From Solea solea (Eukaryota; Chordata; Actinopteri; Pleuronectiformes; Soleidae): 64,000 nt of DNA. The stretch is from contig NC_081143.1 in NCBI RefSeq assembly GCF_958295425.1, forward strand, positions 11,784,094 to 11,848,093, given 5' to 3'. Shown one piece after another: positions 1 to 10,894 of the stretch. Within the stretch, counting starts at the first letter, position 1; each line of letters starts with the position of its first letter. The position numbers were made by a program, and so were the translations under genes. The notes below the pieces were generated by a model. It was not told where the DNA came from, ran no database searches, and saw only the letters and a program-made list of their open reading frames with translations.

Positions 1-536
1 TTTTTTTAAAATACCTTCAGGTACAGAGCCTCCTCAGTAAAGACAGGGGGAAAAAATCCACAACATATAAAAATTAAGTAGCAAAAAACTTCAGGAATGA
101 GATGATAGATTCAGATTAACACTTCTTGACCCTCTCTGATTGGATTTTCTTTCAAATTGTACGAAGGTATTATTTTGTTGAACTGCATGATATTTTGTTC
201 ATTAATTCACCTTGTGTTAATAAATGCTGTGCTACACAGACTGTAAAGTCAGTAGGTTAAGTTGAAGCTCCGCTATGTGTTTATAGCAAATTTGTAAATA
301 GATTTCTTTCCACCAGCATTACAACATTTAAGTCATGCACACACATTTTTGGACTTTCATTGTTTAAGAGGCATAGCTCAGGTTTGTTTGACGTGTGGTT
401 GCATGAGGTGCTGACAAAACAATTCATTGCCAACTGTGACATTTGGAATGTCCATAGATAATGTGTTTTGATCAACTGCAACAGAAAATTCTAATTTATT
501 TTGTTATATTTTGTGTTATTTTGTTCTGTCATATGT
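1..536. other. AT-rich DNA, no gene seen
   Basis: No coding region, recognisable repeat or structured element was found here. The only open frames are short and lack similarity to any family I know. Confidence 0.5.
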
Positions 537-537
537 T

Positions 538-1077
538 TTAAAGGGGACATATTATGCAAAATCAACTTTTTAACCATTTCAATACTTATATTTGGGACTC
601 TGGAGGCCCAACCAGTCGCCAAAGAGTGGAAAAAGAATACTCAGTCCTTTTTTCGTGGTCCCCCTTAGTGTAAGTATAGGCGATAAAACATGCGATGTTG
701 AATTCCCTGTGCTTATGACGGCAGCATGCGCATTTCACCAGTAAGTTTACTTCGAGAGCACCACCTTAGCTCGCAACCTAAGCAACCTTGTCCCTATAAA
801 ATGCGAGAGTGCAGGCGAGGGAGGAAGAGCGGTATTATGTCAACGCGGAGGGACAAGTGTGCTGTTCGTGGCTGCACAGTGGAGCACAGTGTTTTACACA
901 AACTTCCAGCCTCAGAGGATTTTATATATGAAGTTAATGTGCCGGATAAAGTCAGCAAACGTGTGTTCGCGCCACATCCTTATGGTATTTTGACCGAAAC
1001 ATGTCACAGACATGTTCATTAGGACACCAGGGAACTATTTTAACTTGGAGAAATAGTGTATAATATGTCCCCTTTAA
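538..1077. mobile_element. TTAA-flanked non-autonomous DNA transposon (piggyBac- or Kolobok-like)
   Basis: The left end TTTAAAGGGGACATATTAT (537-555) is mirrored by the right end ATAATATGTCCCCTTTAAAT (1060-1079). This gives terminal inverted repeats of about 17 bases, each directly bounded by TTAA (538-541 and 1074-1077). A TTAA target duplication is typical of piggyBac and Kolobok superfamilies. The element is about 540 bases long, too short for a transposase. It holds a THAP-like zinc-finger remnant, which favours Kolobok because that superfamily can carry THAP domains. The superfamily is inference; the inverted repeats and TTAA flanks are seen directly. Confidence 0.75.
837..1022 (+). pseudogene. 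THAP-like zinc-finger remnant inside the TTAA element
   Basis: A frame starting at the ATG at 837 (open back to an ATG at 726) reads MSTRRDKCAVRGCTVEHSV, followed by LHKLPASED and ending in TETCHRHVH before TAG. The CxxxGC start, the LxKLP segment and a late Cys-His pair recall the C2CH THAP DNA-binding domain seen in fish genomes and in THAP-type transposons. The spacing is shorter than a full THAP domain (about 80-90 residues) and the usual tryptophan is not evident, so it is probably truncated. It lies wholly within the TTAA-flanked element at 538-1077. It may be a relic of a transposase N-terminus or of a captured exon; expression is not implied. Confidence 0.4.
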
Positions 1078-1125
1078 ATCCTTCATTTGGATTTACTTGA
1101 GTGACAAAAACTCACCAAACAAGGC
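1078..1125 (+). repeat. Short copy of interspersed repeat R (copy 1, weak)
   Basis: The stretch around TTGAGTGACAAAAACTCACC and CAAACAAGGCATAAG resembles the repeat at 50072-50120 (ACCTCGGTGACACAAAC, CAAACAAGGCAGCAG) and more loosely 27690-27735. It begins right at the edge of the TTAA element, so that element may have inserted into an older copy. Confidence 0.35.
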
Positions 1126-1187
1126 ATAAGTAGTCATGCAGCTCCATTTCTTAATTGCTTTGTTAAAAATTACAGTTTTATTACAGA

Positions 1188-1960
1188 ATGTTCCCAATCT
1201 TTGGTAAAATCAGAGAAATCAGGGGAAAACATCGCCGTCATCTTTTTATGTCCCTTTCTGTGAGTTGTCTCCCCATACTTGGTCCTCCTTTCGATCCTCA
1301 TGATGTCTCTGATTTGCTCAATACTATGAAACCCACCTCGTGTCCTACTGACGTTGTCCTGACTGTGCTGTGTAAAAAAAAAGGCTTTAAGTCTATTGGT
1401 CCTTGTATCGTGGTACAAGTATTAAAATTATAGCACAACGAGATATTTTTTTGAGAAATTTCCGTCAGGTTTCTGCAAAAGGCATTCTATGGAAACTACA
1501 TTACTCAAATTCTCCAGTGACATAATGATGTCAGCTGACTCAGTAGAATATATGCAGGTCTTGGTTTCATTGGACCTCTCATCTGCTTTTGACACTGTTG
1601 ATCATAATTTTTATGATCAACAGACTTCACAGTTTGGTTGGGATGTCTGTTTTTAAAGAGGTTCTCATCGTATCTGTCAGGCAGAAGTTTCAGAGACTGT
1701 GTGAATCAGCTGATGTCAAATTCTTCAGAACTGACATGCAGGGTACCTCAGGGCTCCGTCTTAGGACCTATCTTATTCATTCTCCCTCTAGGTTCCATAA
1801 TCAGACAATGAAATACAGAAGCCCAGTCTCTCTCTACCAGAGTGTTACTAAAGCCAAAGGGTACTCACACAGCTGAGCAGAGCTCCTCACTCTGCTGCCC
1901 GTGTTTCACGTCCTAACACTATGGCTTTCCTACCGCTCCACTGGCTGTGTCACATCCTTG
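1188..1960 (+). mobile_element. Degraded L2/Rex1-like LINE, reverse transcriptase region
   Basis: Broken frames on the plus strand carry successive landmarks of L2/Rex1-type ORF2. A pre-RT segment with KPTSCPTDVV and SIGPCIVVQV lies at about 1325-1425. The RT block LDLSSAFDTVDH is at about 1567-1605, and SSYLSGRSF at about 1665-1690. VPQGSVLGPILFIL follows at about 1743-1785, then a weak C-terminal segment resembling the QNAARLLTR/LHWLPV region near 1875-1950. The catalytic YxDD block is missing between the VPQGS block and the C-terminus, so the copy has an internal deletion as well as frameshifts. It is certainly inactive. L2 versus Rex1/Maui is not resolved. Confidence 0.75.
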
Positions 1961-2319
1961 GTGCCTCTGTCGTTAACCTGTTCGCTGCCATCTTTTCTTT
2001 CCAGTCCTTGCACTCTGATCTCTCCTCCCGGTGATGCCATGATTAACTTCCGCATATTTGTCTTACTGTTCCTGTTCTGAGCTTGCGGTGGCTTGCGGTG
2101 GCTTTGAATAGTGTCCATCACAGAGGAGCACAGTTCGACGGGTATGGGTAATTGGGCAAACACCTCGACGGCAGGAAATCAAGGATAAAAACAGAAAAAC
2201 AAAACACTTTTATTCCAAACTAAAAGCAAGCAGTAAAACAGACATTTCCTATTGCGTAAAGAGGCATTTTTATCTGTGTCTGTTGGTCAGCTAACTACAC
2301 TCCAGAATCTCAAATGAGT
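1961..2319. other. No gene seen between LINE and hAT-like element
   Basis: Contains a short tandem GCTTGCGGTG duplication (about 2082-2101). Part of it may be 3' sequence of the preceding LINE, but no landmark confirms this. Confidence 0.35.
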
Positions 2320-3041
2320 TAGAGATTTAGAAGTCGTCCACACGGAAATGGGTTTAGGTAAATACGCATACACAGCGTTTAAGAGGACCTGAAACGGGAT
2401 GTTTTGAAAACGCCTCCCAGAGTGGGAAAATCTTAAAACAACGGCTTTGTGTTTCTGTGGAGAGAGAGAATATGATACTTTTGGAGATTGTTTGACAGTT
2501 TTACAAACTACTGTCAATGAAAAGTTATTAAAGTCATTCTGAAAAGACACTAGATATCACTAGTACACGTCCTGTCTTTAGAGAATTCACACACGGGGTT
2601 GAAAAAAGTGTTGAATCGTAAAAAATAAAGAGAAGGGAAAACCAAACCTATTTTTACTTGAACAACAGAGCAGATAAGTGATTGTTCCACACACAGTCTG
2701 CTGCACTGAACATCCACAGCAGGTCTGTGACTCCGTTTGTGTGTGTTGTGTGTGTCTCTGACTCGCCGCCGGCAGTAAATACACTTAGATGGAAAAAAGC
2801 CGCTAATATTCACACAGAAACGGCACAAAATGTAAACAAACGGACATTATTTCACATTCTTTCCTCTGGCTCGATTCATCCTGTCTCTGTTTCTGTTATT
2901 ATATCTAAAGTTTACAACAGTGCTGGCATATGAACTACAGTGTTTTGAGTCGTCATCTTTATGGGGATATTTTTGAAAATGTTAAAGATAAAGATTGTTT
3001 TTGGTTTTTTTGCCATTTCCGTGTAGATGTGGCCTTAGCCT
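2320..3041. mobile_element. hAT-like non-autonomous DNA transposon
   Basis: The left end has CGTCCACACGGAAATGG (about 2334-2350). The right end has CCATTTCCGTGTAGATG followed by TGGCCTTAG (about 3013-3040), which reversed reads CTAAGGCCACATCTACACGG. Imperfect inverted ends with the core ACACGGAAATGG, and the terminal CTAAGGCCA, recall a common fish hAT-type family whose ends read like TAAGGCCACGTTTACACGGAAACG. The copy is about 720 bases, with no transposase. A clean 8-base target duplication could not be found, so exact limits are approximate. Confidence 0.5.
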
Positions 3042-4384
3042 GGTGTGCCAGGCTTCATCTCTCTGTTAAACAGCTCACTCTTTTGGAAGGAATAATAAAA
3101 GCAACAGCAGCTGAATCAAGGTAATTATTTTTGTGCATAAAAACACCATGCACCATGGCAGCTTTTCAAGCCAATGGAAAAAGTCTGTGTCTTTCACCAT
3201 CCTCAAATAGAAGATGTCCTTTCTGAGACACTGAAGTCCCAGAGGTAAGGCTGTGACATATGGCATCAAGAACAGAACTGATCACCCGCTTGTATTCTAT
3301 TGTGTTTGTTCAGTCATGGTCCAGTTGGTCCCCTGTTGACACTGGCATTCTGTGAAACAAACGCACCTCACAGTGTGTTATAACTGGGAAGCTGAATTCA
3401 GACAGCTGCATTTTACTTGGTGCGGGGTTAGGAAGGACTTAGGGACCTTTAGGCTTTAGTGAGAGAAACTGGCTCTATGTTTAATGAGCTTGGAGCAGAC
3501 CCAGACTCTGGTCCCTTTCATCCCTGTAGCACTGAGTGCAGCCTTTAACAAGCCCCTTATTTGCAATGCACTCTTTCAGTCCTCCCTCCTTTCAAATATC
3601 TCTCCTCTCTGAGCCTGTGTAACTCTCTCAGTCTGTTTCTTTAACTGGTCTAGTGCTTTCTTCCGTCAGATCGGCTCAGTGTCGGCATTGGCTGTTTTGG
3701 CAGTTTTGCTCCCCTGCCTTCAGGCTGTCAATGCGCAGCCTTGTTTCTCACTCCTACTGCTTCATTAGCAGCAATTTCCTCTGTGTCAGGATGGAGACGG
3801 AGCCTGTCACATGTAAATGCAGTGTTCGCCCCACAGGTGTGTTTCATAAAACTTGTCAATAGAGGTCATCTTTAGGTTAGAATGTGGAGCAGTGAATAAT
3901 GAGTCATTCTACCAAGACAGTAACGGGAGATGTACGATGTTTGTATTCAGAGAAACAGTGCTTTTCCTGCTCATACATATGCACTCATAAAGAGTGACTG
4001 ATTGTGTATCCCCTTGTGAAAACTGCCAGTGAGAGCACTTCTCCACTGTTACAAACATGTGTAATCCAGGTGCGCGCTTGATGTCTTGACATAGTTATGG
4101 TAACCACGACCATCTAAAAATATCAGGCCGATACTACGGTGGCCCAGATAAACTCAACACAAATGCAAAAACAAACACACGAAAGACACAGCATGAATAC
4201 ATTCACTGAAACATTCCAAACCAAGCTGTCCTATATCCGGTTCCCGAAATAAAGTCTCATCGAAAGCGAACACAACGTACTGAAAAGAAAAGTGTTAAAT
4301 TAACCTTCAAAACAACTATATATTTGGATTGAGATTCAATCTCAAATAATTATGTCAAATAAATCATTGTATATACTGTATATA
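3042..4384. other. No gene seen
   Basis: Non-repetitive in appearance, apart from short runs. No coding frame, RNA gene or transposon end was recognised. Confidence 0.45.
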
Positions 4385-4571
4385 GTGACGCTATACTTAC
4401 CTTGTTTTTGAATTGTTCTGTGTTGCACATATTTTTGCATGTATTTGATACTTAATATTTCCTTACCTTATTTTTTCTTCTGTTTCTACCTTGTGATTTT
4501 TGACTGCTGTAATACTCTCGTGTGTATAAATCCCTTGTGTGGGACAAATAAAGGAATATCTTAGCTTATAT
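4385..4571 (+). mobile_element. 3' tail of a LINE
   Basis: Ends in GTGTGGGACAAATAAAGGAA then TATCTTAGCTTATA (4534-4571), preceded by a T-rich stretch with GACTGCTGTAATA. The GGGACAAATAAAGGnnTATCTTA ending is typical of 3' tails of fish LINEs. No reverse-transcriptase sequence is attached, consistent with a strongly 5'-truncated copy. Confidence 0.5.
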
Positions 4572-4856
4572 ATGGTATTGAAAATAACTATTGGACTTTT
4601 ATTGGATTTAGTACTACATGCACAAGTTGTATGAAATACTTTTACTGTGTAGTTTTTGAGTAATTCATACCCAAAGTCCCATAAACTGAACAAGATTACA
4701 CATTTGTCTAACTTTGATGATTATCTCATTTTTGTTGTCAAAAGTGAACTTTCTATGCTGGGTTACATGGGTTATTCTTCATACATAGTGGCGTAGAGTC
4801 AGGTGTTCTCTTCATTGTCTGGGATGGAGACAATGAAGACGGAACAGAAGACGGAA

Positions 4857-4870
4857 CCCCCCCCCCCCCC
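4857..4870. repeat. Poly-C tract (14 C)
   Basis: A mononucleotide C run immediately after a short local duplication of the GAAGACGGAAC type. Such runs are length-variable and error-prone in assembly. Confidence 0.9.
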
Positions 4871-6719
4871 AGGCACAGTCCGGATTACTCTACCAGTACG
4901 TCAAATTTCGGCTCCATAGCTCCTCGTGCGAAGGGAGGAGTTTCGACACATTTGACAGATGGAAACATACAACAACCAATACTTTCAAGTATTTTAAGCA
5001 CCTGTACAAACCTTGTTACTAGTCAATATCCTCTATATTGTACATTCTTGTGGGAGAAAGAAAATGATTTATTATAATTATGATTCAATTTAAGTCTGCA
5101 CAGCCAACATGATAAGTGCAGACACACTCAAGTTCTGGTCATGTGACAGGAGTAGTGCATTTGCTAAGTATAGTATCAGATTTTACTTTTGTCCTTTTCT
5201 GATATCCCATCCTGTAATTTTAACTAGAGTATCATATCAGCTCATACTAAGTAGGAACTTGTGGAGAGAATGACAGTGGTCATCACTGACCAAGGAACTG
5301 AGCTGAGAGGATTTTCACAACAAGGATTTCATGATCACTAAGTTCCGGATTTTCTTTTCTGGAAGGTGGTGGCTCCATGGATGATAAAGGGAGGAACAGT
5401 CAATTCAAGTTTGATTTGACCTGAAAACAATTTCAAAGTGTTAATCCAAAATTTGGATTAATACTTAAGACCTGATGGGTCCCATCAAGTTGATTGGTGA
5501 CCCTCCAAAAATGAGTTTAGAGGGAGATGACGTGCGCTGATCACTGCAAATGTATGTTCTGAACATATATATTCATATATATCTTCTATCGTTTTATGTC
5601 GTCTATTAACTGACAAATGTTGACTACTGTTAAATGAATTGTCTGAGTAACGCTTATTTATGCAAGTTTTCTCAGTTCTGTTTTCAGAAACTTAATAAAT
5701 GTTCCCAATTCTTTAAAACATTTCAGAATCAGAATCACTAAACTATGTTTTGTTATAGCTACCCAGAAAACAAATAAGAGAAGGAGAGGAATAACAATTA
5801 TAGAACAGAAAAAAATACATTTTATATGTCCTGCATGAACTAAAGTATATATTTACCCATTCAGTATGTGCATGTGGGCCATAAGACGTATATTCAAGCT
5901 GACAATATGTGTCTCAAGCAGGGACCCGTGTTACAGAGACCATATGGTCCACTTAAAGCCCATGCCTATTATCTAACCACCTAGTACCCAGGTACACTGG
6001 AAAGAGTACTAAGTTGGCATGGGCTTATGGGTGGGGCCACAATGGAAACCATGAACAAACCTGCTTGTGACCCATATCAGCCCATATAACCCTTATGGGG
6101 ACATGCTGGCTGAATAGTTTATTCATCTCCTTTAATTTAAAATATATAAATGCACGGCAGTGCAGACACAAAATCAAATCAAACTGGAGAGACAGACCAT
6201 AAGTGATGTTCTCTAAATGGTTATTTAAGATAAGCTATTTTGTTTTTGCTAAAGTGTTACATTTTGTCAGATGGAGGACAAACATCAAATGTCGTCCAAA
6301 AAAAAAACATTGGCATCACATACAGGCTAGTTCAGCTGACCTGATTTCTAAAGATTGTTTTTGGCTTTAGAAAAAAATAAATAGAAGAAGAATGTGCTGA
6401 TGAGCTAGATCAGAATCAAAGAGCAGATGTAGAGATGTGGTTTTCTTCTGTCTAAAAAGCCCTGACCACTGTCCATGGATGGCTGTGTTCCAAGAGCAGG
6501 CAGTGGTCGGTGTTGTGGCTCTGCCCACTCTGGGTAAAATTATAAATCCACTACTGATTTTCTGTTGTTTGTCCACCACCTATGCATTTTCTCTCAATAT
6601 CTCTTTGTAACAAAGACTGACTGTTGACAAATGATTAAATATTACACCTATTCAATGACTCATATCTGGTCTTCTTCAATTTCAGTAAAAGCTGAAAGAG
6701 ACACAGATGCACCCTGTAC
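4871..6719. other. No gene seen; AT-rich with one hairpin
   Basis: No coding frame is recognised. The TCAGAATCAGAATCACTAAA stretch near 5724-5743 resembles the antisense tail of some fish retroelements, but it is too short to call. A hairpin is listed separately at 5956-6026. Confidence 0.4.
5956..6026. repeat. Imperfect hairpin with 11-bp outer stem
   Basis: AAGCCCATGCC (5956-5966) is exactly complementary to GGCATGGGCTT (6016-6026). Inside it, TAGTAC (5982-5987) pairs with GTACTA (6006-6011). It is probably part of an old interspersed repeat. The following text CCCATATCAGCCCATATAAC and GGGGACATGCTGGCTG also looks repeat-like. Confidence 0.6.
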
Positions 6720-7079
6720 GAGATGATGAAGATAAAAGTGATGATCATAATCGTCATTAACATTTTTGAAGTGCTCCTGGTCTCTGTCTTCTTCTCTTTC
6801 CTCTTCGTAAATGTGATGTTTTGTTTGTAATCTGCTGAACGTGTACGTACATGTGACACCTACTGCACATCTGTCTGTCCTCTGTGGATCTTCGTGATCT
6901 TCCCAAAAGTTTAAGGGGCTTTGGGATCTTCTTTTCCTCTGTATAAGGGTTTTTGGGGAGTTTTTCCTGAGACAATGTGAGGGTCTAAGGACAGGGTGAC
7001 ATTTGCTATACAGACTGTAAAGCCCTCCAAGACAAATTATGTTTGTGATGTTGGGCTATATAAATAAAATTGACTTGAC
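6720..7079 (+). repeat. Interspersed retro-repeat A, copy 1
   Basis: Shares an ordered set of motifs with the reverse complement of 8723-8975. These are TGGTCTCTG then TTCTTCTCTTTCCTC, AAATGTGATG, GGGTCTAAGGACAG, TACAGACTGTAAAGCCC, and the end GGGCTATATAAATAAAATTG. The ending with GGGCTATATAAATAAAATTGA is a very common 3' tail of fish interspersed repeats. This copy has an extra stretch (GTATAAGGGTTTTTGGGGAG) that copy 2 lacks. The 5' limit is approximate. Confidence 0.7.
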
Positions 7080-7194
7080 CTGGATCTGAGTTTGGTAATT
7101 AAGTAAAAAAATGTAGTGTAATAATAAAATAATAAGATTGTGTTGTTATTCACAGAAGAGGAGAAACCTTTGCTTGACACACACTGATTTAAAT

Positions 7195-7275
7195 AAGATA
7201 TATATATATATATATATACACAGAAAAAAAGAAAAAAAATATATCTTTTTTTTTCTGTGTATATATATATTTTCT
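7195..7275. repeat. AT microsatellite forming a perfect 23-bp inverted repeat
   Basis: An (AT)n run leads into ACACAG plus an A run (left arm 7208-7230). This is exactly mirrored by a T run, CTGTGT and (AT)n (right arm 7248-7270), leaving a 17-base loop. The short frames here on both strands are low-complexity artefacts. Confidence 0.85.
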
Positions 7276-7594
7276 GTCTTTCCATTCAGGTTATTTTATG
7301 TGCAAATCAAAAAATGTGCAATAACCCACCTGCTCATGCAGACCATTTCACCCTCCACCTCATACCTGGCACAAGGAGCAAGCCTGTAGACCACAGTGGT
7401 GATATACGGATCAGTTAACACAGGAGGTCTTGGCTGAAAGTATGTGGCTCAATGAAAGCTCCGATCACAGCACATTACTTTTGAAATGTGGCTCTGGACA
7501 ATGTTTAAGTTGCTCAGTAACATCCACATGAATGATCTGCCATAAGTGCTTTGGTCACCTGTGCTCACAGGAATACAGTATTCGTCTGTGTACA

Positions 7595-8693
7595 GCCAAC
7601 AGATTTTCGTTTTTAAGAAAATAAAACCAAAATTACCATTTACAAACGGGGGAAATGAAAAACTAAAAAACGACAACTCTGTTGTGACCCGGAAACTATA
7701 GTTATGACACTGTTGCACTGTTCTCCGGAGTGCTGAACGGACATTAGTCTGCATTCTGAACATGTCTTTACCTGAATTTACTTGTTTTATAGCAGAAAAC
7801 AGACTGAATAGAAAGTTCTGAGGTGAAACCTCCACTGCGTTAAACACTCAGTCTGGAGTGACCTAGGGTTTTTCTGAGCAGAATGGGAGCAGGGGCTTGA
7901 CCGCGGATAAGTGAGCCACTGTTCGTCCATTTCTGCTGCGCAACTTTTTGGAGGCTGTTCTGTTCAGGATGATTCTGACTGTCATAATACATTTGACTTG
8001 TTTTTACTGCATATTTGTGATGACAAAAATATAAGGAAGACTTGCACAGGATGTTTTATATAACAGAAACTTCTGTGTGGGTTATATAATATTTCCAGTG
8101 CAGTCTTGTTCACAGTGACTCTGGCTGTTATCATGCTGGGTTTCATACTATACAGTTTTTGAGCAAATTAAAGGCAAAGTCTGCTCAAATGATCTCCATT
8201 TGCCCTTTAAATATCAATATTTAATTTTTACCTTTATCAGTAACCTGTCTTGGTTACGTTGACGCTGGCTATATGATCATGTTCATGCATTTTTACTGTA
8301 CAGTTTTTGAGAAAATGACAGAGGTACGGTCGCAGGGTATGTGTGGTCAGGTAGGGCCTTCCATCTCTCTATCTATTCAGTTGTTTTTCTGCTATAAAAA
8401 TTGAAATGACAAATGTCCATTTAGCGCAGTGCTGAGTTCCAGGTACAGTGCAACGGCGTCATAACAATAGTTTCCTGGTCACAACAAAATAAACTATGCA
8501 AAGTCAAAAAACAAATTTGTTCAGTCATTTTGTTTCCCAATTTCCGTTTATGTGCACATCCAGACAACTGATCATTCTGTTGTCTTTCCCTTTTCAATGA
8601 TGGTCTATTTTCATTTTCATTTCCCTATTTGTAAATGGTAATCAGGCTTGTTTTCTGATTTGGGTTTCATTTTTTCAACGAAAATCTGTTGGC
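7595..8693. mobile_element. Long-terminal-inverted-repeat element (about 1.1 kb), no transposase
   Basis: The left end GCCAACAGATTTTCGTT (from 7595) is mirrored at the right end (AACGAAAATCTGTTGGC, up to 8693). The similarity continues inward for about 200 bases with small indels. Paired landmarks are ATTACCATTTACAAA (left) with TTTGTAAATGGTAAT (right); GGAAACTATAGTTATGAC with GTCATAACAATAGTTTCC; TTGCACTGT with ACAGTGCAA; and TTATAGCAGAAAA (about 7790) with TTTTTCTGCTATAA (about 8384). The middle (about 7960-8330) has diverged direct repeats containing a TACAGTTTTTGAG core. Long inverted arms suggest a fold-back or Mutator-like element, but no target duplication was found, so the superfamily is open. 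Confidence 0.7.
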
Positions 8694-8722
8694 CGTCAAG
8701 ATCATCAAGTCTGTGACAGGAC

Positions 8723-8975
8723 ATCAATTCAATTCAATTCAATTAAATTTTATTTATATAGCCCATCATTACAAAAACAATTTGCCTCAGTGGGCTTTAC
8801 AGTCTGTACAGCAAGTGACACCCTCTGTCCTTAGACCCTTACATCGGGAACAATTGGAGACAGAGTTACAGTAGGTATCAAATACACAGAAGCAAGTTCA
8901 TCACATTTGCCGAGAGAGGAAAGAGAAGAACACAGAGACCATCATGGAGGACAACAATGCATGAGCACCATCTTA
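8723..8975 (-). repeat. Interspersed retro-repeat A, copy 2 (opposite strand)
   Basis: Reverse complement of the family seen at 6720-7079. On the plus strand it starts with CAATTCAATTCAATTCAATT and TTTATTTATATAGCCCATC, then GTGGGCTTTACAGTCTGTA and CTGTCCTTAGACCC, and ends near GAGAGGAAAGAGAAGAAC. The AATTG tandem at its 3' end is the usual tail of this kind of repeat. Together with copy 1 it brackets the long-inverted-repeat element. Confidence 0.75.
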
Positions 8976-10450
8976 TACTGTATTGTATTTACAGTTCTTG
9001 TATCACTTCTCCAACACTGAGGAAAAGAAAACTATCGTTAGAAACCTCGGGTCTGTTTGGAGTGATAAGAACACAGCAACCTTTCTCAAATTAATATATG
9101 AAACAAGCAGAAATGTGACATTTAAATCACATTTTCTTCATGGTTTTCTACCATTTTCACCACATCTTTTCCTGTGCCATGATTTATTCACCTCCATCTG
9201 AGCATCAAAGTGCTATTCTGAGTGAATATCTGATACTCACATTAAAGTAGTGCATGGAAAGCACAGATGAAATAATATTGATCTCATACAACCACACTTC
9301 AAAAACCTGAACTTTCTTGAACTTAATGCCACGCTTTGCCAATGCACATCAGAAGATTCCATTAGTTTCTACCAAGGTGCTGGATGTGCAGTGCTATTCA
9401 CTGCCTAATACTTTACACACATTTGGTTTTTAGGTTGACTGTAACTGTTGGGGTGAGAAAAGCGTCCCATTGTTTAATATGTGGAGGTACAGCAGTTAAA
9501 TGAGCAACTGTAACCACATCCAGGCCTGCGCCTCATTTCTCAAAAGGCTAATGTATTCTTTAGCGGGGATGAAGAGGCAAAGGGTCTCTTAAGATGACAA
9601 ATAGCTTTTATAAGACTTAGTTGGCACTACAGGGTTTATGATTAGGACCTTGTAAAACTGCAACCTGTACTACAAGACTTTAATGAAAGGACGCCGTGTT
9701 CTCATTGAAGCAGAACGAAAGAGGGAATCTGCGAAAACAAAGGATCAGCAAAGAACAGACTCTAAGAGCAGTAACTGAATCCTTGCTTCAAGTCGACTTG
9801 TAATTGAAGCATCTGAGCATGTACGTGTAGTGCACCTATTGTGCGCTGCTTCAAAACCCAGCGTGTTCGCTCAAGTGAATAGCAGGAGGCCACCGAGAGA
9901 TGAAGACTTCAAATTAGCACATGCCTTTAAACAGTGCTAAAAGAGGCAGGAACATGAAGAGGTACATAGTGCACTTCATTAACGTAAGCACACGAGTGTG
10001 AAATTGAATTAATGAGAATTTTAGAGGTTTTGTGTGCTGGCATGACATGACAAGAGAAGAACACGATTTGAGTGTTAGTTTTTTTTTTTTACTTCTCACA
10101 CTTTCTCATGCACATTAGTTCATTCTTTTTCTACCATCGTCCACATGAGGGAGAGCCAATCCCAGCTGACATGTGGCCAGCGTACAGAGACTCAAGCCCA
10201 CAGGCCACATACAGCCCACAACACAATTGTATTATGCCCGCGAGATATGTTATGTCCAGCTCCTCCATTGAGACACTTATTAGTACCATCAAGATACCTC
10301 ACCCATTAAAGATTTAAACAAATGAAATATTATTATTTTGAAAACACAGAGCCGGATCCAGAGAGGGGGTTATACGGGGGTTAAGCCCCTCATTTGTATT
10401 TTGCTTCCTCTCTTTTAGGTTAATACATGTCATAAAAATGATTTGTTTGG
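8976..10450. other. No gene seen; one small repeat fragment
   Basis: Around 10147-10175 the text GAGGGAGAGCCAATCCCAGCTGACAT matches the core of a widespread fish interspersed repeat (GAGCCAATCCCAGCTGACAT). The remainder shows no coding or mobile signature. Confidence 0.45.
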
Positions 10451-10713
10451 GCGATGGTGGTAGAGCGAGTTGTCTTTCAACTGGTAGGTTGTGGGTTTGA
10501 TTCCTGGCTACACTAATCTACATGATAATCTACCCTGACAGCAGAGCTGCATGGGTATGAAAGATGTGCGATAAAAAAAAATGTGCTGTGCACAGATGTG
10601 CTATAAGAATAATGTGTGAGTGAATGGGTGCGAAGAGGTGAATGGCAAAATTTTAGTGTGAAGCGGCTTTGAGTAGAGCTAGACTACAAAAGTGCTATGT
10701 AAATACAGACCAG
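10451..10713 (+). mobile_element. tRNA-derived SINE, near full length
   Basis: The head reads GGTGGTAGAGCGAGTTGTC then GTTGTGGGTTTGATTCCTGG, which fits a degraded tRNA A box and B box (GGTTTGATTCC against the usual GGTTCGATTCC). The body contains GTGAGTGAATGGGTG and GTGAATGGCAAAATTTTAGTG. The tail is AAAGTGCTATGTAAATACAG followed by ACC. The same head and tail recur at 25053-25726, and parts recur at 16889-16940 and 45185-45255. This copy is uninterrupted, so it serves as the reference for the split copy. Confidence 0.75.
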
Positions 10714-10894
10714 AGATGGGATCAGGTCACACATGTGCACGTCTTTAAGCCTCAAGCAAGTCCCAATTAATTGTGTCTTGGGCAGGTAAAGTCACAGGTT
10801 ATGTCAGGTCAAACCAAGTCAAGTCCTGTTATTATAAGTCAAGTCAAGTCGCCTTATTAATGGGGAATGTTGACTGGGGAAGTACAGCTAACAT

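Noticed and set aside
1188..1960. Host gene with a reverse-transcriptase-like protein
   Set aside because: Multiple frameshifts and missing catalytic block; ordinary dead LINE.
7037..7389. Short frames on both strands around the AT microsatellite
   Set aside because: Low-complexity translation of (AT)n and A/T runs.
10451..10520. Functional tRNA gene
   Set aside because: A and B boxes are degraded, there is no cloverleaf, and the sequence continues into a SINE body found elsewhere in the window.
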